Assembly (NCBI RefSeq): GCF_026230105.1
Contig: NC_079480.1
Location: 25,090,488-25,154,487 of the forward strand
Origin: Diorhabda sublineata
Lineage: Eukaryota > Arthropoda > Insecta > Coleoptera > Chrysomelidae
Reading direction: 5' to 3'
Length of the DNA: 64,000 nt
The notes below the pieces were generated by a model. The model saw nothing but the letters and a program-made list of their open reading frames with translations, had not been told where the DNA came from and ran no database searches. Of the stretch, positions 47,766 to 58,747 are shown piece after piece. Every line of letters starts with the position of its first letter. The first letter of the stretch is position 1. The translations under genes and the position numbers were made by a program.

Positions 47766-48639
47766 ACCCCTATTTGAGAACATAAAATTAAAAAAGCAAA
47801 ATTAACCCAATTAACTGGTACTTTATTCATGATAAGCGAAGTTTTCAACAAAATCTGCGTTATTTTTCACCCCACTAGTCCCTTTCTGTCTTGAAATAAT
47901 GGTTGGGAGAGAGTGGGAACCTTGTTATTAAAAAATGCCTGTAAGTTCGGTTCTGTTTAGCCGATTTTTATAAACTTCTTGTTGTTTGAACGAGCATTTG
48001 TTCAGCAATACAAAATATATAAACTACAAGCGATTCAATTAGCAACGTGAATGATAGAGGGAGTTGTTTACATATATATTCCAGATATTGTCCTCTGGAC
48101 AAATTTAGCTAGAAGCAGAAATATTTAAGTCGGCTTTTCGGAAGTAAACTAAATTGACATTAGAATGAAAAGAACCGCTTGTTGATATCTTTTTTCTGTC
48201 TTATATTAAGAAACGACTTCAGACGTCTATTGGTTCACAGAAACGGAAATTGAAAATTGATTCTGCACAGAAAGTTCTTACATAATCATTCACTACTTAT
48301 ACTATACTAATTAAATAATTTTAGATTGCATGCATATCCGTATGTTTGAGATTTTTATATCGGGATGGATTATTGCATTTGGCTATTAAAATGATACACG
48401 ACGATCCTAGAAAACTTTCAGTTATTATATAATGAGATAAGAATCACAATATCTTAAATATATGAAACAACGCCCTTTATCTTTTTGCTTATAAATTGCA
48501 TATAATTGATATAAAATAAAGTGAAGATTGCTAATTTCACCCCCGTATAATGTAACAGGTTAGGTTAGCTCCAAGAAGAAGCTATTTTTTAGTAACTGCA
48601 AAAAATAGCACTTAGTAGTTAACAAAAAAATGAAAATCA

Positions 48640-50665
48640 AAAGATCGGACGGAAAAGACGCCTTCAGCTCATAGATGATAGAACAACAAAGAAAAAATAC
48701 GAAGAAGAACTGGAGAGAGCTCTAGCAGAGCAACGGAGCTATAATATTAATGAAGAACTGAAACATTTAGAGAAAACCATGAAGAAGGCGGCAAGCCAAA
48801 TAATACCACAGAAAATGGAGCAGGGAAAAGGGACTGATGCCAAATGTGAAGAAGAAATTGAGAAGAGGAAACGAGCCAAGCAGAAAAATGTTACAGACCG
48901 AAATAGATAAAGCTGAAAAACTGTATGAAGTGCAAAGAAAAACAATGAAAAAAACATGAAGAGCAAAGAATAACAGCGAAAAAAGCATGTAGAGCAAATA
49001 AACGCAAAGGAACGGAGAGCAGAATTAGACGCATTGAAGAAAGTTTTCTAAACAAAGAAGTGAAGAATTTCTATGAAGAAATAAAATACAATAAAGGGTA
49101 AGCTGAGCAAAATACTTTTTATATGAAAAATCAGAAAGAGGAAATAATAATAGATGAGACCCAAATGAACCATGAAAGATGAGAAGAGCATTTCAAAGAA
49201 ACATTAAACGCAGAAAACGAGGTGGACAATGGGAGGGGCTTACAACACAAGATCGGAATAATATCAAAAATATATTGCCACTAATAAAGGAGGAGAAACT
49301 AAAAATAATTCTGGAGCTAAAAAACGGCAAGTCCACAGGAGAGGATGAAATAGAGCCAGAATCAATCAAGTATGGTGGAACTGCATTGAAGACGAGAATA
49401 TATCATTTGATAAGCAGAAAATAGGAACAAGGGACGATACCAGAAACGTGGAAAATTGCAATAATGGTACAAATACACTAGAAAGAAAAAGAAATGAATT
49501 AGATACAACCTACAAAGTTTTGACTAATGGCATAGATATACTTGTTGGGAGACTACCAATGCGGGCTTAGATCTGGAAAATTAGTCAAAGACCACATTCT
49601 CACTCTAAGGCAAGCGTAAATAATGGGGTATGCGAATTAATTTACTCAGTCTTCATTGATTTTCAAAAAGCCTAAGATACTGTGAACAGAAACCATTTGT
49701 ACAGCATTTTGAACGATCTTAGTATTCTAAAAAAGCTTATAAGTTACGAAAATGACACTCGAATATACAGAAACGAAGGTGAAGGCAAATCAAAGAATAT
49801 CAGAATGTGTCCAGAACAACATAGAACTGAAACAAGGTGATCCTTTACCCATTACGTTGTTCGATACAATATTAGAATGGAAAGTACGTGAAATCGGTGT
49901 GAACTGAACAAGGATACTAAAAACAAGGACAACGCTATTACTGCGATACGCAGATGATGTAGTAATCCTTTCAACATCGAATAACGAGCTTATGTAAACC
50001 TGCAGAACCTTCATAGAAATAGGAGAGACAGTGAATCTACGAGTCAACGGAAAAAACAATGAGAAGTTTGTCAATACCACTGAACGAAGAAAATGCAATG
50101 AACTTAGAACAAGTTCAAAGTTATGTATATCTTGGGTTGGTTATCAAAGACGAAGGTGACGAAGGAGAAAATCTGGAAGCGAGGATGACAAGGGCAAGTG
50201 AACAATTTGGGAGTGGTGAATGCCATAATAAGAACCAAAATAGTCTCCAGAAAAGCAAAGCTACATCCATACAAAACAATAATAAAACCAACAGTGAGCT
50301 ACGGAGGTGAAACGTGGATTCTTAATAAAACAGAGAAAGAGAAGTTAGATATATGGGAAAGAAGGATACTAGGAGGTGAAAAGGAGGAAAAATTAATGCT
50401 GAGGAGAACAAATATTAAAATGAGGAATCTAAAGAAAACAATAAAGTGGCTGGGTCTCATATAGAGAATGTCAGATCTTAGAGCAACAAAAACAATGATG
50501 GACATAGAATAAGGAAGAACAAAAAATAAAGAAAGACCAAGGAAAAGATGGATACGCAGAGGTGATGAGAGACCTAGGAGAGAAAGGGAGAGGAATTCAG
50601 GACTGGAAAACGAAAGCAAAATGTAGAAGAGTGCAAGGAAACACTTCCACACACACAAGCTATGG
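48640..50665 (+). pseudogene. Long LINE ORF2 remnant, about 2 kb
   Basis: The longest LINE piece in the window. The 5' part is charged and helical (RTTKKKYEEELERALAEQRS, NINEELKHLEKTMKKAASQI), like the linker before the RT. Then come LPLIKEEKLKIILELKNGKS and TGEDEIEPESIKYGG (the 'ai..lk.gKspGeD.i..E.ik.gg' block), LLLRYADDVVILSTSNNEL (catalytic YADD, about 49935-49990), VQSYVYLGLVIKDEGD ('YLG'), IIKPTVSYGGETWILNKTEK, ERRILGG and IKWLGLI ('i.P...YG.EtWtl....e..L...erk.LR' and 'r.rWlGHv'). The final RPRKRWIRR resembles 'GRPr..W'. Frameshifts and stops are scattered. Affiliation with an RTE/R4-like clade is tentative. Confidence 0.75.
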
Positions 50666-50679
50666 GTTTAAAAGTCCTG

Positions 50680-51850
50680 TGTATAAAATTGAATAAATTC
50701 GATACAATGAGAGATACGGATGTCTTCATAGCATCAATCGATTGAGAAAACTTCCAACTTACTCAACAGTCTCATCGCAATACTCCAATCTCATACATAC
50801 GCGTATTATACAGGATGAATGTTGAGATTAATTTATTTCTCAAAAAAATCCACATAAAAATTCATATTATCCACAGATTGGAAACTGAAATATTGTAATT
50901 CGTCATTTCAAAGGAATGTGTGGAATGAAAATGGGGAAAAAAAACTTTTGTCTCCGGTTTTCACCAAATTCTGCACATGGGGTTCAAATGGTATGGAGAT
51001 TTGATAAAAGTCGTCAGTTTTGGAGGAAACAAATTATGACGAGGGGAAAATTCTGGAAAATTCATGAAAATTTGATTTTTGTGAAAACTACATGTCCGGG
51101 TCAAAAACTGATATATTTTCTAGAATCTCTGGCGAAAACTATATGATATCTGATCATTTTTCACATACTTTTAATGAGAAACCATAATTTCAAGATTTTG
51201 GAACAAAATCGAGAAATTTTCGGAATATTGTTGTCATACCTGTGTATAAAATTGAATAAATTCAATACTACAATAATATAATCTTATACATAAGCGTATT
51301 ATACAGGGTGAAAGTTGAGACAAATTTATTTCTCAAAAAAATCCACATGAAAATTCATATTATCTACAGATTAGAAACTGAAACATTATAATGTGCAAAA
51401 ATTAGAACAAAAAAATAGGTACTATCATAGAAAAAATATACCTTCTTCTCCATGGTTTGCAAAGCGAGTTATAAAGCTTTGAATTTGAGCATTCGGAACG
51501 AAATTCGATATTTCAAAGGGGTAGAAAATGGAAAAAAAAACCTTTTTGTCTCCGTTTTCTACCAAATTCCGCACATGGCGGTCAAATGATATGGGGATTT
51601 CAGAAAAGTTCCCAGTTTTCAGAAAAAAAAAATTATGACGAGTAGAAAATTCGGTAAAATCCATGACAATTTTATTTGCAGGAAAACCATATGTCTGATT
51701 CAAGAACTGATATGTTTTTCAGCATCTCCGGCGACGAATGCTTGATAACTGATTATTTTCCCTATGCTTGCAATACGAACCCATATTTTCAATATTTTGG
51801 CACTAAACGGTGAAAAATAGGAATTTTGTAATAGAAAAGAGCCATCTCAA
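50680..51850. repeat. Tandem pair of 560-600 bp units
   Basis: Unit 1 starts CCTGTGTATAAAATTGAATA at 50681 and unit 2 with the same bases at 51239. Shared blocks include CGTATTATACAGG, TTTATTTCTCAAAAAAATCC, ACAAATTATGACGAG-like and TGTCTCCGTTTTCTACCAAA (with small differences). Unit 2 has about 90 bp near 51390-51480 that is missing from unit 1. The pair starts immediately after the LINE 3' end. No protein coding is recognised. Confidence 0.8.
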
Positions 51851-52981
51851 TTTCATACGAACAATCACTTCCTGAATTTTGTCACATGCATTTAAAAACA
51901 CTCTTTATATAATCACAATTTTAGAATAAGGAAGTGATAAGTGAAAAGGAGATAGAATTAACGACCCTTTGTGTTGTATACTTTGAAAAAAATCGAAATT
52001 TCATCGAAATCTGATAAATACTGTCGAATATCCGATCGGACTGTGACACCACAACCAAATATTTTAAATTACTATAAAATCAATTGATGAAGCTTTAAAA
52101 GAATACATTTATTGGTTGTCAGTTGGAATAGTGGTATACGGAAGATTTAAAAAACAAAACTAAAAGTTTCTACTGTTTTAATTGTATGGCCGTATCACTA
52201 CGGATTTAATTTGGTAGAATTAATCTGGGTTAGCTTTAATAAAAGTTAAATGGGACGTGAAAATTCGACAATTTAGTTGATGCCTATATACAACGCGGTT
52301 GGGAGTTCTATGGACAAAAGTTAATACTCTATAAATAAAAATGAACAGTTTAATGGTTTTGTAACAATAAAAAAGTTTTATGTTTCGTTTATAAAAATTA
52401 TCACGGTTTCCAATTTACGCATATTGCATTTCTATAATATGAATTTTGAGACATTGATATTAAAGACATTGCAAATTGAAACCTTTAAGAAAACTTTGAA
52501 AGGAATAGTTCGATTCATAGTGATACTCGTACAGAGGCATATTCAATCTATTGGTAATGGGGCGTGAATTCAAAAACGACTATAATCCAAGCTATAGAAA
52601 TAAGAGACAAAAAAAAGTACAAATCTATTTCTAGGTATAGAAATTGTAACCTATTTCAATGTTATTATCACAATTTTGCTTCAATGTTCATTCTATTATT
52701 ATAATTTTGAGATAAATATGAGTCAAGATAATTTATTTTTTTTTTCCTGTTTCTAATTTCTTGGGTTGGTAGGTTGCTTGTATAAAATAGTAACATTTCG
52801 ATGAAATATCACATTTATATGTATAACTTAACTATTAATATATGATGAATAAAATATTTGTAAAATAGATAAAATCATATTAGTAGGTATCTCAAAAACA
52901 TTGTTAAAATTAATATTAGAATCAGTGTATTTAGCTCGAAATTTCAATAAAACAATATTATACCAGGAAGTTTGAAATAAA

Positions 52982-53438
52982 CTAATTAATCAATTTATGG
53001 TAAATTTGGTTGAGGTTTTTTATATCTAGTCTATCATTCACAGAACATTCATCTTGCTTCATGTGTATGATTTCTTTGATTAATAATTTTTGTTAGTTCG
53101 TGTCTTGAGCTAAGATTTTTGTTTTTTTTTTAAATCAAATTGATGATGTTCATTTTTTTCATGTTTATGTAGAGCAGTCGATGCATTTTTGGTATATTTG
53201 TGACCATTTATTCTGTTCTTTAAATATTTGTAGTCATTCCTATATATTTTTTAGGACAATTCAAACATGGTATGGAATATATAATATTTAATTTCTTAGC
53301 GTCTTTAGTTTTGTTTTTTAGTGTAGTGAAAAGTGGGGATAATGTGTTGTGTGATCTATGACTTATATTGATGTTATGTTTCGATAAAATGTATTTTAAT
53401 TTTTCTGATAGTTGGTATGTATAGGGGTGTGCTATCTA

Positions 53439-53489
<51 letters not shown>

Positions 53490-53600
53490 CTTTATTTATT
53501 TATATATATTTCAGATTGTTGTTATTGTTCAATTTGTATGTACGTTGACGGATGATTCTATTGATCTGATTTTCTGGATATTAATTATTCTTCGAAGTAT
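52982..53600 (-). pseudogene. Penelope-like element, connector and GIY-YIG endonuclease
   Basis: Minus strand: INRIIRQRTYKLNNNNN (connector, next to the Tc1 insertion), then after a TA microsatellite NIIYSIPCLNCPKKYIGMTT, and in another frame YKYLKNRINGHKYTKNASTA, LHKHEKNEHHQFDL and finally NDRLDIKNLNQIYHKLIN with a stop at 52982-52984. The YSIPC..C..KYIG block, with two Cys before YIG and the later HKHEKNEHH, is the Zn-binding GIY-YIG nuclease of Penelope-like elements. The RT of the same element lies at 55141-55595, separated by a Tc1 transposon. At least one frameshift (after YIGMTT) inactivates it. Confidence 0.8.
53433..53487. repeat. (TA)n microsatellite within the Penelope-like element
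   Basis: Over 20 TA units, preceded by TATC units (CTATCTATCTATATATATA). It lies between the connector and GIY-YIG parts of the Penelope-like element. Confidence 0.95.
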
Positions 53601-53601
53601 A

Positions 53602-55139
53602 CACCCCACAAAAATTATCGCATCACTCATTATTTTTAAAATATTTTAAATGTATTGCCTGCTTTTCGAATTTTATTATCATTACGAATTAAAACACCAA
53701 TAGATACGCTTGTTTCAACATTTATTTTGTATCAGTTTAATCTACAGAGGACAAGAAGTTGGATTTATCAAAACATAGAGAATATCAAAAAAATTGTATA
53801 AAACATCTATACAAAAAAATGAATGGTGCTTAAACTTAAACCAGCCAATGAATTTCTAATAGCGTGTGTTGCCGCCCCTCGCTCTAATTACAGCTTCCAT
53901 TCGTCTTGGAAGGCTTCTAAACAGGTTCTGGACGTATTCTTGCGGCATGTTTTCCCAGATGTTACAAAGAATATTTTGAAGATCATCTAGTGTTCTTATT
54001 GATGCTGGATATTGCTGAATTTGCCATCCTAGATAGTCCCAGACATGCTCTATTGGGTTAAGGTCCGGGCTACGTGCAGGCCAATTCAGGATGGGTATCT
54101 CGACCTCTTCTATGTACTGCCGAACCACTCTAGCAGCGTGTGGACGAGCATTATCGTGCATTAGCACATAGTTGTCACCGATATGAAGCATATACCACTA
54201 CATGGGATTCGAGGATATTGGTTATGTACCTGTCAGCATTTAGTCTTCCATCATTCACTAGTACTAACTCCGTGCAACCCTCGAAATAAATTCCTCCCCA
54301 AACGATGATACAGCCACCAACAAAGCTTTCAGTTTGACAAAAATTAATCTGATCGTGCCGTTCAACACGTCGCTTATAAACTGGTACACGCTTATCTAAT
54401 GAATACAGGCAAAATCTTGATTCATCTGTGAATAAAATATTGGACCAATCTTGAATATTCCAATTTGCGTGTTCTCGAGCAAATTCCAATCTTACTACTC
54501 GATGTTCTCTGGTAAGACGTGGACCTCTAGCTGGCACTTTGGCTCGTATAACAGCTTCTCTCAGCCTATTTTGAACTGTTTGTAGGCTTATTCGGACATT
54601 ACGAGCAGCCAGGGTGGTATGCCTAATTCTTAACGCCGTTAACCTCAAATAACGATCATCTACTACCGAAGTTACCCTTCCGCGGTCTTATCCGGATCTT
54701 CTGGTTAGCTGGCCTGTGGATATGTGGATATGATGGATATGGTGCTTTGTTGAACTGCAATTACCCCGGCGACGTATCTTTGACTGCGGCCATCTTGTAT
54801 GAATGCGATGATTCTAGTGGCTTCTTCATTCGTCACATGTCTTGTTAAACGTTGAGGCACATCCATTATTAACAAAATAAATTCAAATTTTCACTATAGA
54901 ATAACACAATTTGTTTAGAAAGTTCTCGATCTCAATGCATTCTCCAAGAGAGAAATGATTTACTCCAGCATTTTTGCTTCCAAAGAAATTTGTAAGAAAT
55001 TGTGATATTTTATTGCCCATGATAAGAAACCAGAAATATCTATTAAGTGGATACATATACAGATTGTCCCAAAAAACTAAAATTAAGCATTAAAAATATC
55101 CTAAAATACCAGTGATGCGAAAATTTTTGTGGGTTTTTT
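53602..55139 (-). mobile_element. Complete Tc1-family DNA transposon, about 1.54 kb
   Basis: Terminal inverted repeats contain CCCACAAAAATTATCGCATC at 53605 and the complement CCCACAAAAATTTTCGCATC reading back from 55133; a 23-bp core matches at 22 positions. TA dinucleotides lie at 53600-53601 and 55140-55141, consistent with the TA target duplication of Tc1/mariner elements. The few outermost bases differ between ends. The element encodes the transposase below and splits a Penelope-like element. Confidence 0.85.
53856..54866 (-). pseudogene. Tc1-type DD34E transposase, broken by frameshifts
   Basis: The start is ATG at 54866 (MDVPQRLTRHVTNEEATRII, then AFIQDGRSQRYVAGVIAVQQ, a helix-turn-helix). 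After a lesion near 54700-54750 the frame continues VDDRYLRLTALRIRHTT and NVRISLQTVQNRLREA (second helix-turn-helix). The catalytic motifs are NILFTDESRF, VLMHDNARPH and SPDLNPIEHVWD. There are 34 residues between the second Asp and the Glu, giving DD34E as in Tc1. A second lesion at about 54180-54190 shifts the frame just before the HDNARPH motif. The C-terminus is complete (MEAVIRARGGNTRY, stop at 53856). Only two disabling lesions in about 335 residues suggest a fairly young copy. It cuts and pastes DNA at TA sites. Confidence 0.9.
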
Positions 55140-55140
55140 T

Positions 55141-55595
55141 ATTACTTCATGGTGATATTTTGGAGAAGTTAATTTTAATGCTCAATCTGTTAATCGACGT
55201 TGTTTTTTGTGATTTGGGATGGCTTGAAATAAAATTAAGATATTTTCCATATTATGTTTCTTTCGTATAATATTAATTTTTTATTGTGTCGTGTCTATGA
55301 AATTAATTTTGTTGTTGTTTTCAATTTCTAAAGTAAATTGGATACTTGGGTTAAATTCATTGAAGTTATCAAGAAATGTATTGCATTTGTTACGAGGAAT
55401 TACCGCTAAACAGTCGTCAACGTATCTTCTGGAAAACACTACATCAATATCCATATCATCCAGTATTTTCTCTTCTACATATACCATAACAATTTGCGGT
55501 ATACTCAAGGAAATTGAAGATCCCGTTTGTACATCCGTTTAGTTGCTGGAAAAAGTTATTCTTATATTGGCAATATTACAAGATATATCACTTTA
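55141..55595 (-). pseudogene. Penelope-like element reverse transcriptase
   Basis: The open minus-strand segment reads LSIPQIVMVYVEEKILDDMD then VVFSRRYVDDCLAVIPRNKC, FLDNFNEFNPSIQFTLEIEN and KINFIDTTQ. YVDD is the RT catalytic motif. 'hPSIqFT.E.E....inFLD' is typical of Penelope-like RTs. It continues in another frame with YGKYLNFISSHPKSQKTTSI ('.gryLnf.S.HP...K...in.l'), up to the Tc1 insertion at 55141. The sequence above 55560 (5' part of the RT) is not recognisable. Penelope-like elements of this class carry a C-terminal GIY-YIG nuclease, found at 52982-53420. Confidence 0.85.
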
Positions 55596-55604
55596 TATAA
55601 TATA

Positions 55605-56200
55605 CAGGATGTTCGAAACAAGAGGGTTTTATTATTGAAAACATGTCGTACCAAGAAGAAGGGTGAGATTTTTTATTATTTTGTGAAGATCACTGACAAC
55701 ACTGTCCGTACTATAGAGGTTCAGTTACATGAAAAATTAGAATTCAACGTTATTTTAATGAAATCATAGATAATCTTTGATCATTTGGATTAATTAATAA
55801 GAATTGAGGATACTACGGATTGAATTCAATTCTTTCCTAGATTCTCAATCTTCATTTCAATTTTTGTCTTGTGAGTTTTTCAAATTGATAATTTTATCAT
55901 CACTTCAGAAAAGCATCCATTATTGTTTCATAATTTTAAACTTAAAATATTCCAAAAACTGTGCACAGTATCCAGTTACACCAGGAATCCCTCTTTGGTT
56001 TAAAAAGTAATGTTTAAGAGATGTATCAAGTCCCAAAATATATTCGTATAAAAAGTTGCCAGTAGTTTAGGCAAAATCCTAAAAAATGCATTATACAAAA
56101 ATTTTTTACTGAGCATACCCCTATTATTTGCCAGCTGTCTACCTATCCTAAAGACTGTGTCACCTTTTATTGGACACGCTATATAATAATCACGTAGAAA
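55605..56200 (+). repeat. Interspersed repeat starting TATACAGGATGTTCGA
   Basis: Begins TATACAGGATGTTCGAAACA and contains AAAGTTGCCAGTAGTTTAGG and CCTAAAAAATGC, matching parts of the repeat at 3545-3770 (inverted there). It probably ends near TTGGACACGCTATATAATAA at about 56190. No coding is recognised. Confidence 0.45.
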
Positions 56201-56799
56201 CCATATTTGATTTTCTCTGTGACATCTAAAATATCTTCTTTAAATATAAAAAAAAAACGCTTAAAAATTCTGGTTAACAATTCATCATTTTCCTGTTAAA
56301 CGGCATTTTTTGTGTTATATAAAAAGAAGCATTTAACTGAAACGTTTCAACATACTTAATGTTTATACAGGAAAGTTTCTACCTTTCGTAAAATCAATTT
56401 TTCAATTTTCAATAGAAAGATAGGAAATTGGTTGTCAGAGTCAATTCAAAAAAGTATATAACATATTAAAAGAAATTCAGAATGTTATATCCGGAAGATA
56501 AATTGATGTTAACGACGATTTTGGACACAATATGTAACGTCTAATCCTAGGGATTCTGATTCGAGTTGATAAATCAGATTTCAAAGTTTTCTATAATTAA
56601 TTTCGAGTTTGGGGATACAAAATACAAAAAATTAAAGTTATTATTCCATTAAAGTTCTATTAAATCTTGAATAGATATAAAAGTAATAATAAAATAGTTA
56701 CAGATTACATGAAGGTATCTTCAGAATCTAAAAAAAATTATCTAGATAGATAGATAGCTTTGCAGCTTACGTTGATGTTTCCCTAGGCCTTTGAAAAAG

Positions 56800-57235
56800 T
56801 TTGCCGGAAAGGTCTTCCGTACAAAATGAAAATTAATTCACTTAGTATTGATGAAATCTTGGGTACCACAAGGCATCGCGCTAGAACCAATTCTATATCA
56901 GTTTTACACAGTTGATATTCCTACAACAGGCGTCACTACTCTAGTCTAGTTTGTAGATGTTATAAAAACACTTTCTCTGGACTATTATTACGATTAACAA
57001 CTATTGATTACCCCAATAAGATGTGAAATAACTCTATCAATGCCGGAGCCTAACTTAGAGTAGATAAATATGGCTAAAGAGATTAGAGTTTGTATGCAAA
57101 ATCATCATAACTCCTTTTTGGAGTCCAACAAACAATACGAACATCATTAAGATACAGTTTTGCAATCTAAATTACTCAGATCGATGTCTTCATGGCTTAT
57201 TACCTCACGTACTTACATAGCTGTAGACAATCTTA
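56800..57235 (+). pseudogene. Jockey-like LINE fragment with internal deletion
   Basis: LMKSWVPQGIALEPILYQFY then TVDIPTTGVTTLV matches 'vPQGsvLgPiLY.lytaDiPt....tlatFADD', with FVDV in place of FADD. It is followed by YYYDxQLLITPIR (x marks a stop), a gap, and TVLQSKLLRSMSSWLIT ('..lQsk.LR.iv.aPWyvsN'). A short terminal part follows before the Helitron-type sequence. The fragment is heavily eroded. Confidence 0.6.
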
Positions 57236-57239
57236 TATA

Positions 57240-57748
57240 TTGAAAAAATTGATGATTTCCATTCCGAGTCCGTTCAGGCATTCTACCCAACCGATTTGCT
57301 TAATTTTTTTCTTTCAATGAAAGGTATTGATTCACAGATCGGTCATCAACCATCGGATTTCATCTAATTTTCACCATTCTCAAGTTATACTCAAATGCGA
57401 TTTCCCCCTGTACAGTTCTTATGGGAGTTTTTCACATACACACGTTCTATCCTCAATATCTCAGGTTCTAATATATCTACAGAGTTCGTTTTAGTTCAAA
57501 AACACTCGCTGAAATACCTTCTTTCTTTTGAGTTTTTGAACACTTAAATCGGATGAGTTGGAGAGGAGCTAGGCGTGGACATTCAATGTGGAGTTATGGA
57601 TTTTTGTAGGTTTTTGGCAATTTTTCTACATTCAAAGATCTATATCTCAGGTTCTAATATAGCTACAGAGTTCGTTCTTGTCTATTATAATGATTTCTGA
57701 TACTTATTTAATGGATTCGGTGCGAGCGAAGCGCGGGTAAAAGCTAGT
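57240..57748 (+). mobile_element. Helitron-type nonautonomous element, 3' end at 57748
   Basis: Ends GCGAGCGAAGCGCGGGTAAA followed by AGCTAGT. A GC-rich terminal hairpin about 10 bp before a CTAG(T) end is the hallmark of Helitron 3' termini, and 'GCGAAGC.GCGGGTA..GCTAGT' is typical of insects. Upstream, CCGATTTG, AAAGGTATTGATTCACAGAT and similar text resembles Helitron-derived repeats. Inside, a block with ATCTCAGGTTCTAATATA and CTACAGAGTTCGTT occurs at about 57460 and 57645. The 5' border is not certain. Confidence 0.6.
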
Positions 57749-58654
57749 TAGATAATAAAAAATATGAGAATATCAAGAAGCGGTAATTCTATGTTATTTA
57801 TCAATTTGTCAAATCAAATTATTGATAATGTTGAAAGAGGCAGATACAAAATGAAAAAATGGATGTTCTATTGCAAAATCTTTCAAAAAGTATCAAAATT
57901 TTTTCAACCCTTTTTATAATAAAAAAAACAAAGTGGAACGGGGGAGTGTTTTGAGTGGAGATCATAATCCTAAAAACGATCATGACAATGAGATGAATTA
58001 ATCAAAATGTATTGATATAAATCCTTCAGAAGTGTTCCAAGTTTCAGTTCAATGCGACGCCGACGTTATAAAGTATATTAAAATCACAATAAAAGATCCC
58101 GTGAGTAAAATTTCAAAAGTAAATATTTACTTTTTTAAAAATTTTATTTACTCGATGACTACAACAATAGGTGGTAGAATGAAGACTGACTGTATCTATG
58201 AATTAACAAATATTAAATAAATGGAAAGATGCTGAATACAGTAGAGTGTAATTAAATGATAGTTATTATATTAACAGGATGTCCACATACTTGTTAACAG
58301 GATGTTTTTACACATGTTTGCTGATAACTTTAGAAAATTATGATCAAGTTTCACTACGAGAAAATAAGTTGTATGAACTGCACTGTCATCACTTTATTAT
58401 ATTGAATTATAGAATTCTACAAGTCTCTATATGACTCGTTCTTAAGCAGGTACTTTTAAAAATGGCGGTTGGTAATGGTATCCGCCATATTTTGAAATTT
58501 ATAACAAATGTGAATCTATGTGAATCTATGTGAATATAGCTAAAATCACGGTAACTGAATAACTGTTCACTGTATAAACAATGAATTATTAATATTTGGA
58601 TATAAGTGGAGACGTATTTGTGGTATCGTTGATTTAATTCGTACTAAATAAACT

Positions 58655-58745
58655 ATTCACTATCACAACATATACACATACTAACAATATACTACTTGAC
58701 GTGTGTTTCTCTAACCAAGTTATCATCTTCAGTGACCTATTATGA
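58655..58745 (+). repeat. Copy of the AAGTTATCRTCTTCAG repeat family
   Basis: Contains TTGACGTGTGTTTCTCTAAC then CAAGTTATCATCTTCAGTGA, matching 30.9 kb and (inverted) 35.05 kb. It ends right next to the TTAA of the piggyBac element, so that element may have landed in or beside this repeat. Confidence 0.5.
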
Positions 58746-58747
58746 AC

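Noticed and set aside
48739..48997. Hydrophobic minus-strand frames resembling membrane proteins
   Set aside because: Antisense of the charged linker of the 48.6-50.7 kb LINE; the hydrophobicity is a strand artefact.
50299..50658. 119-codon minus-strand frame with Leu/Ser/Phe runs
   Set aside because: Antisense of the LINE C-terminal region.
53433..53487. TA repeat as a possible element border
   Set aside because: Penelope-like coding sequence continues on both sides, so it is an internal microsatellite.
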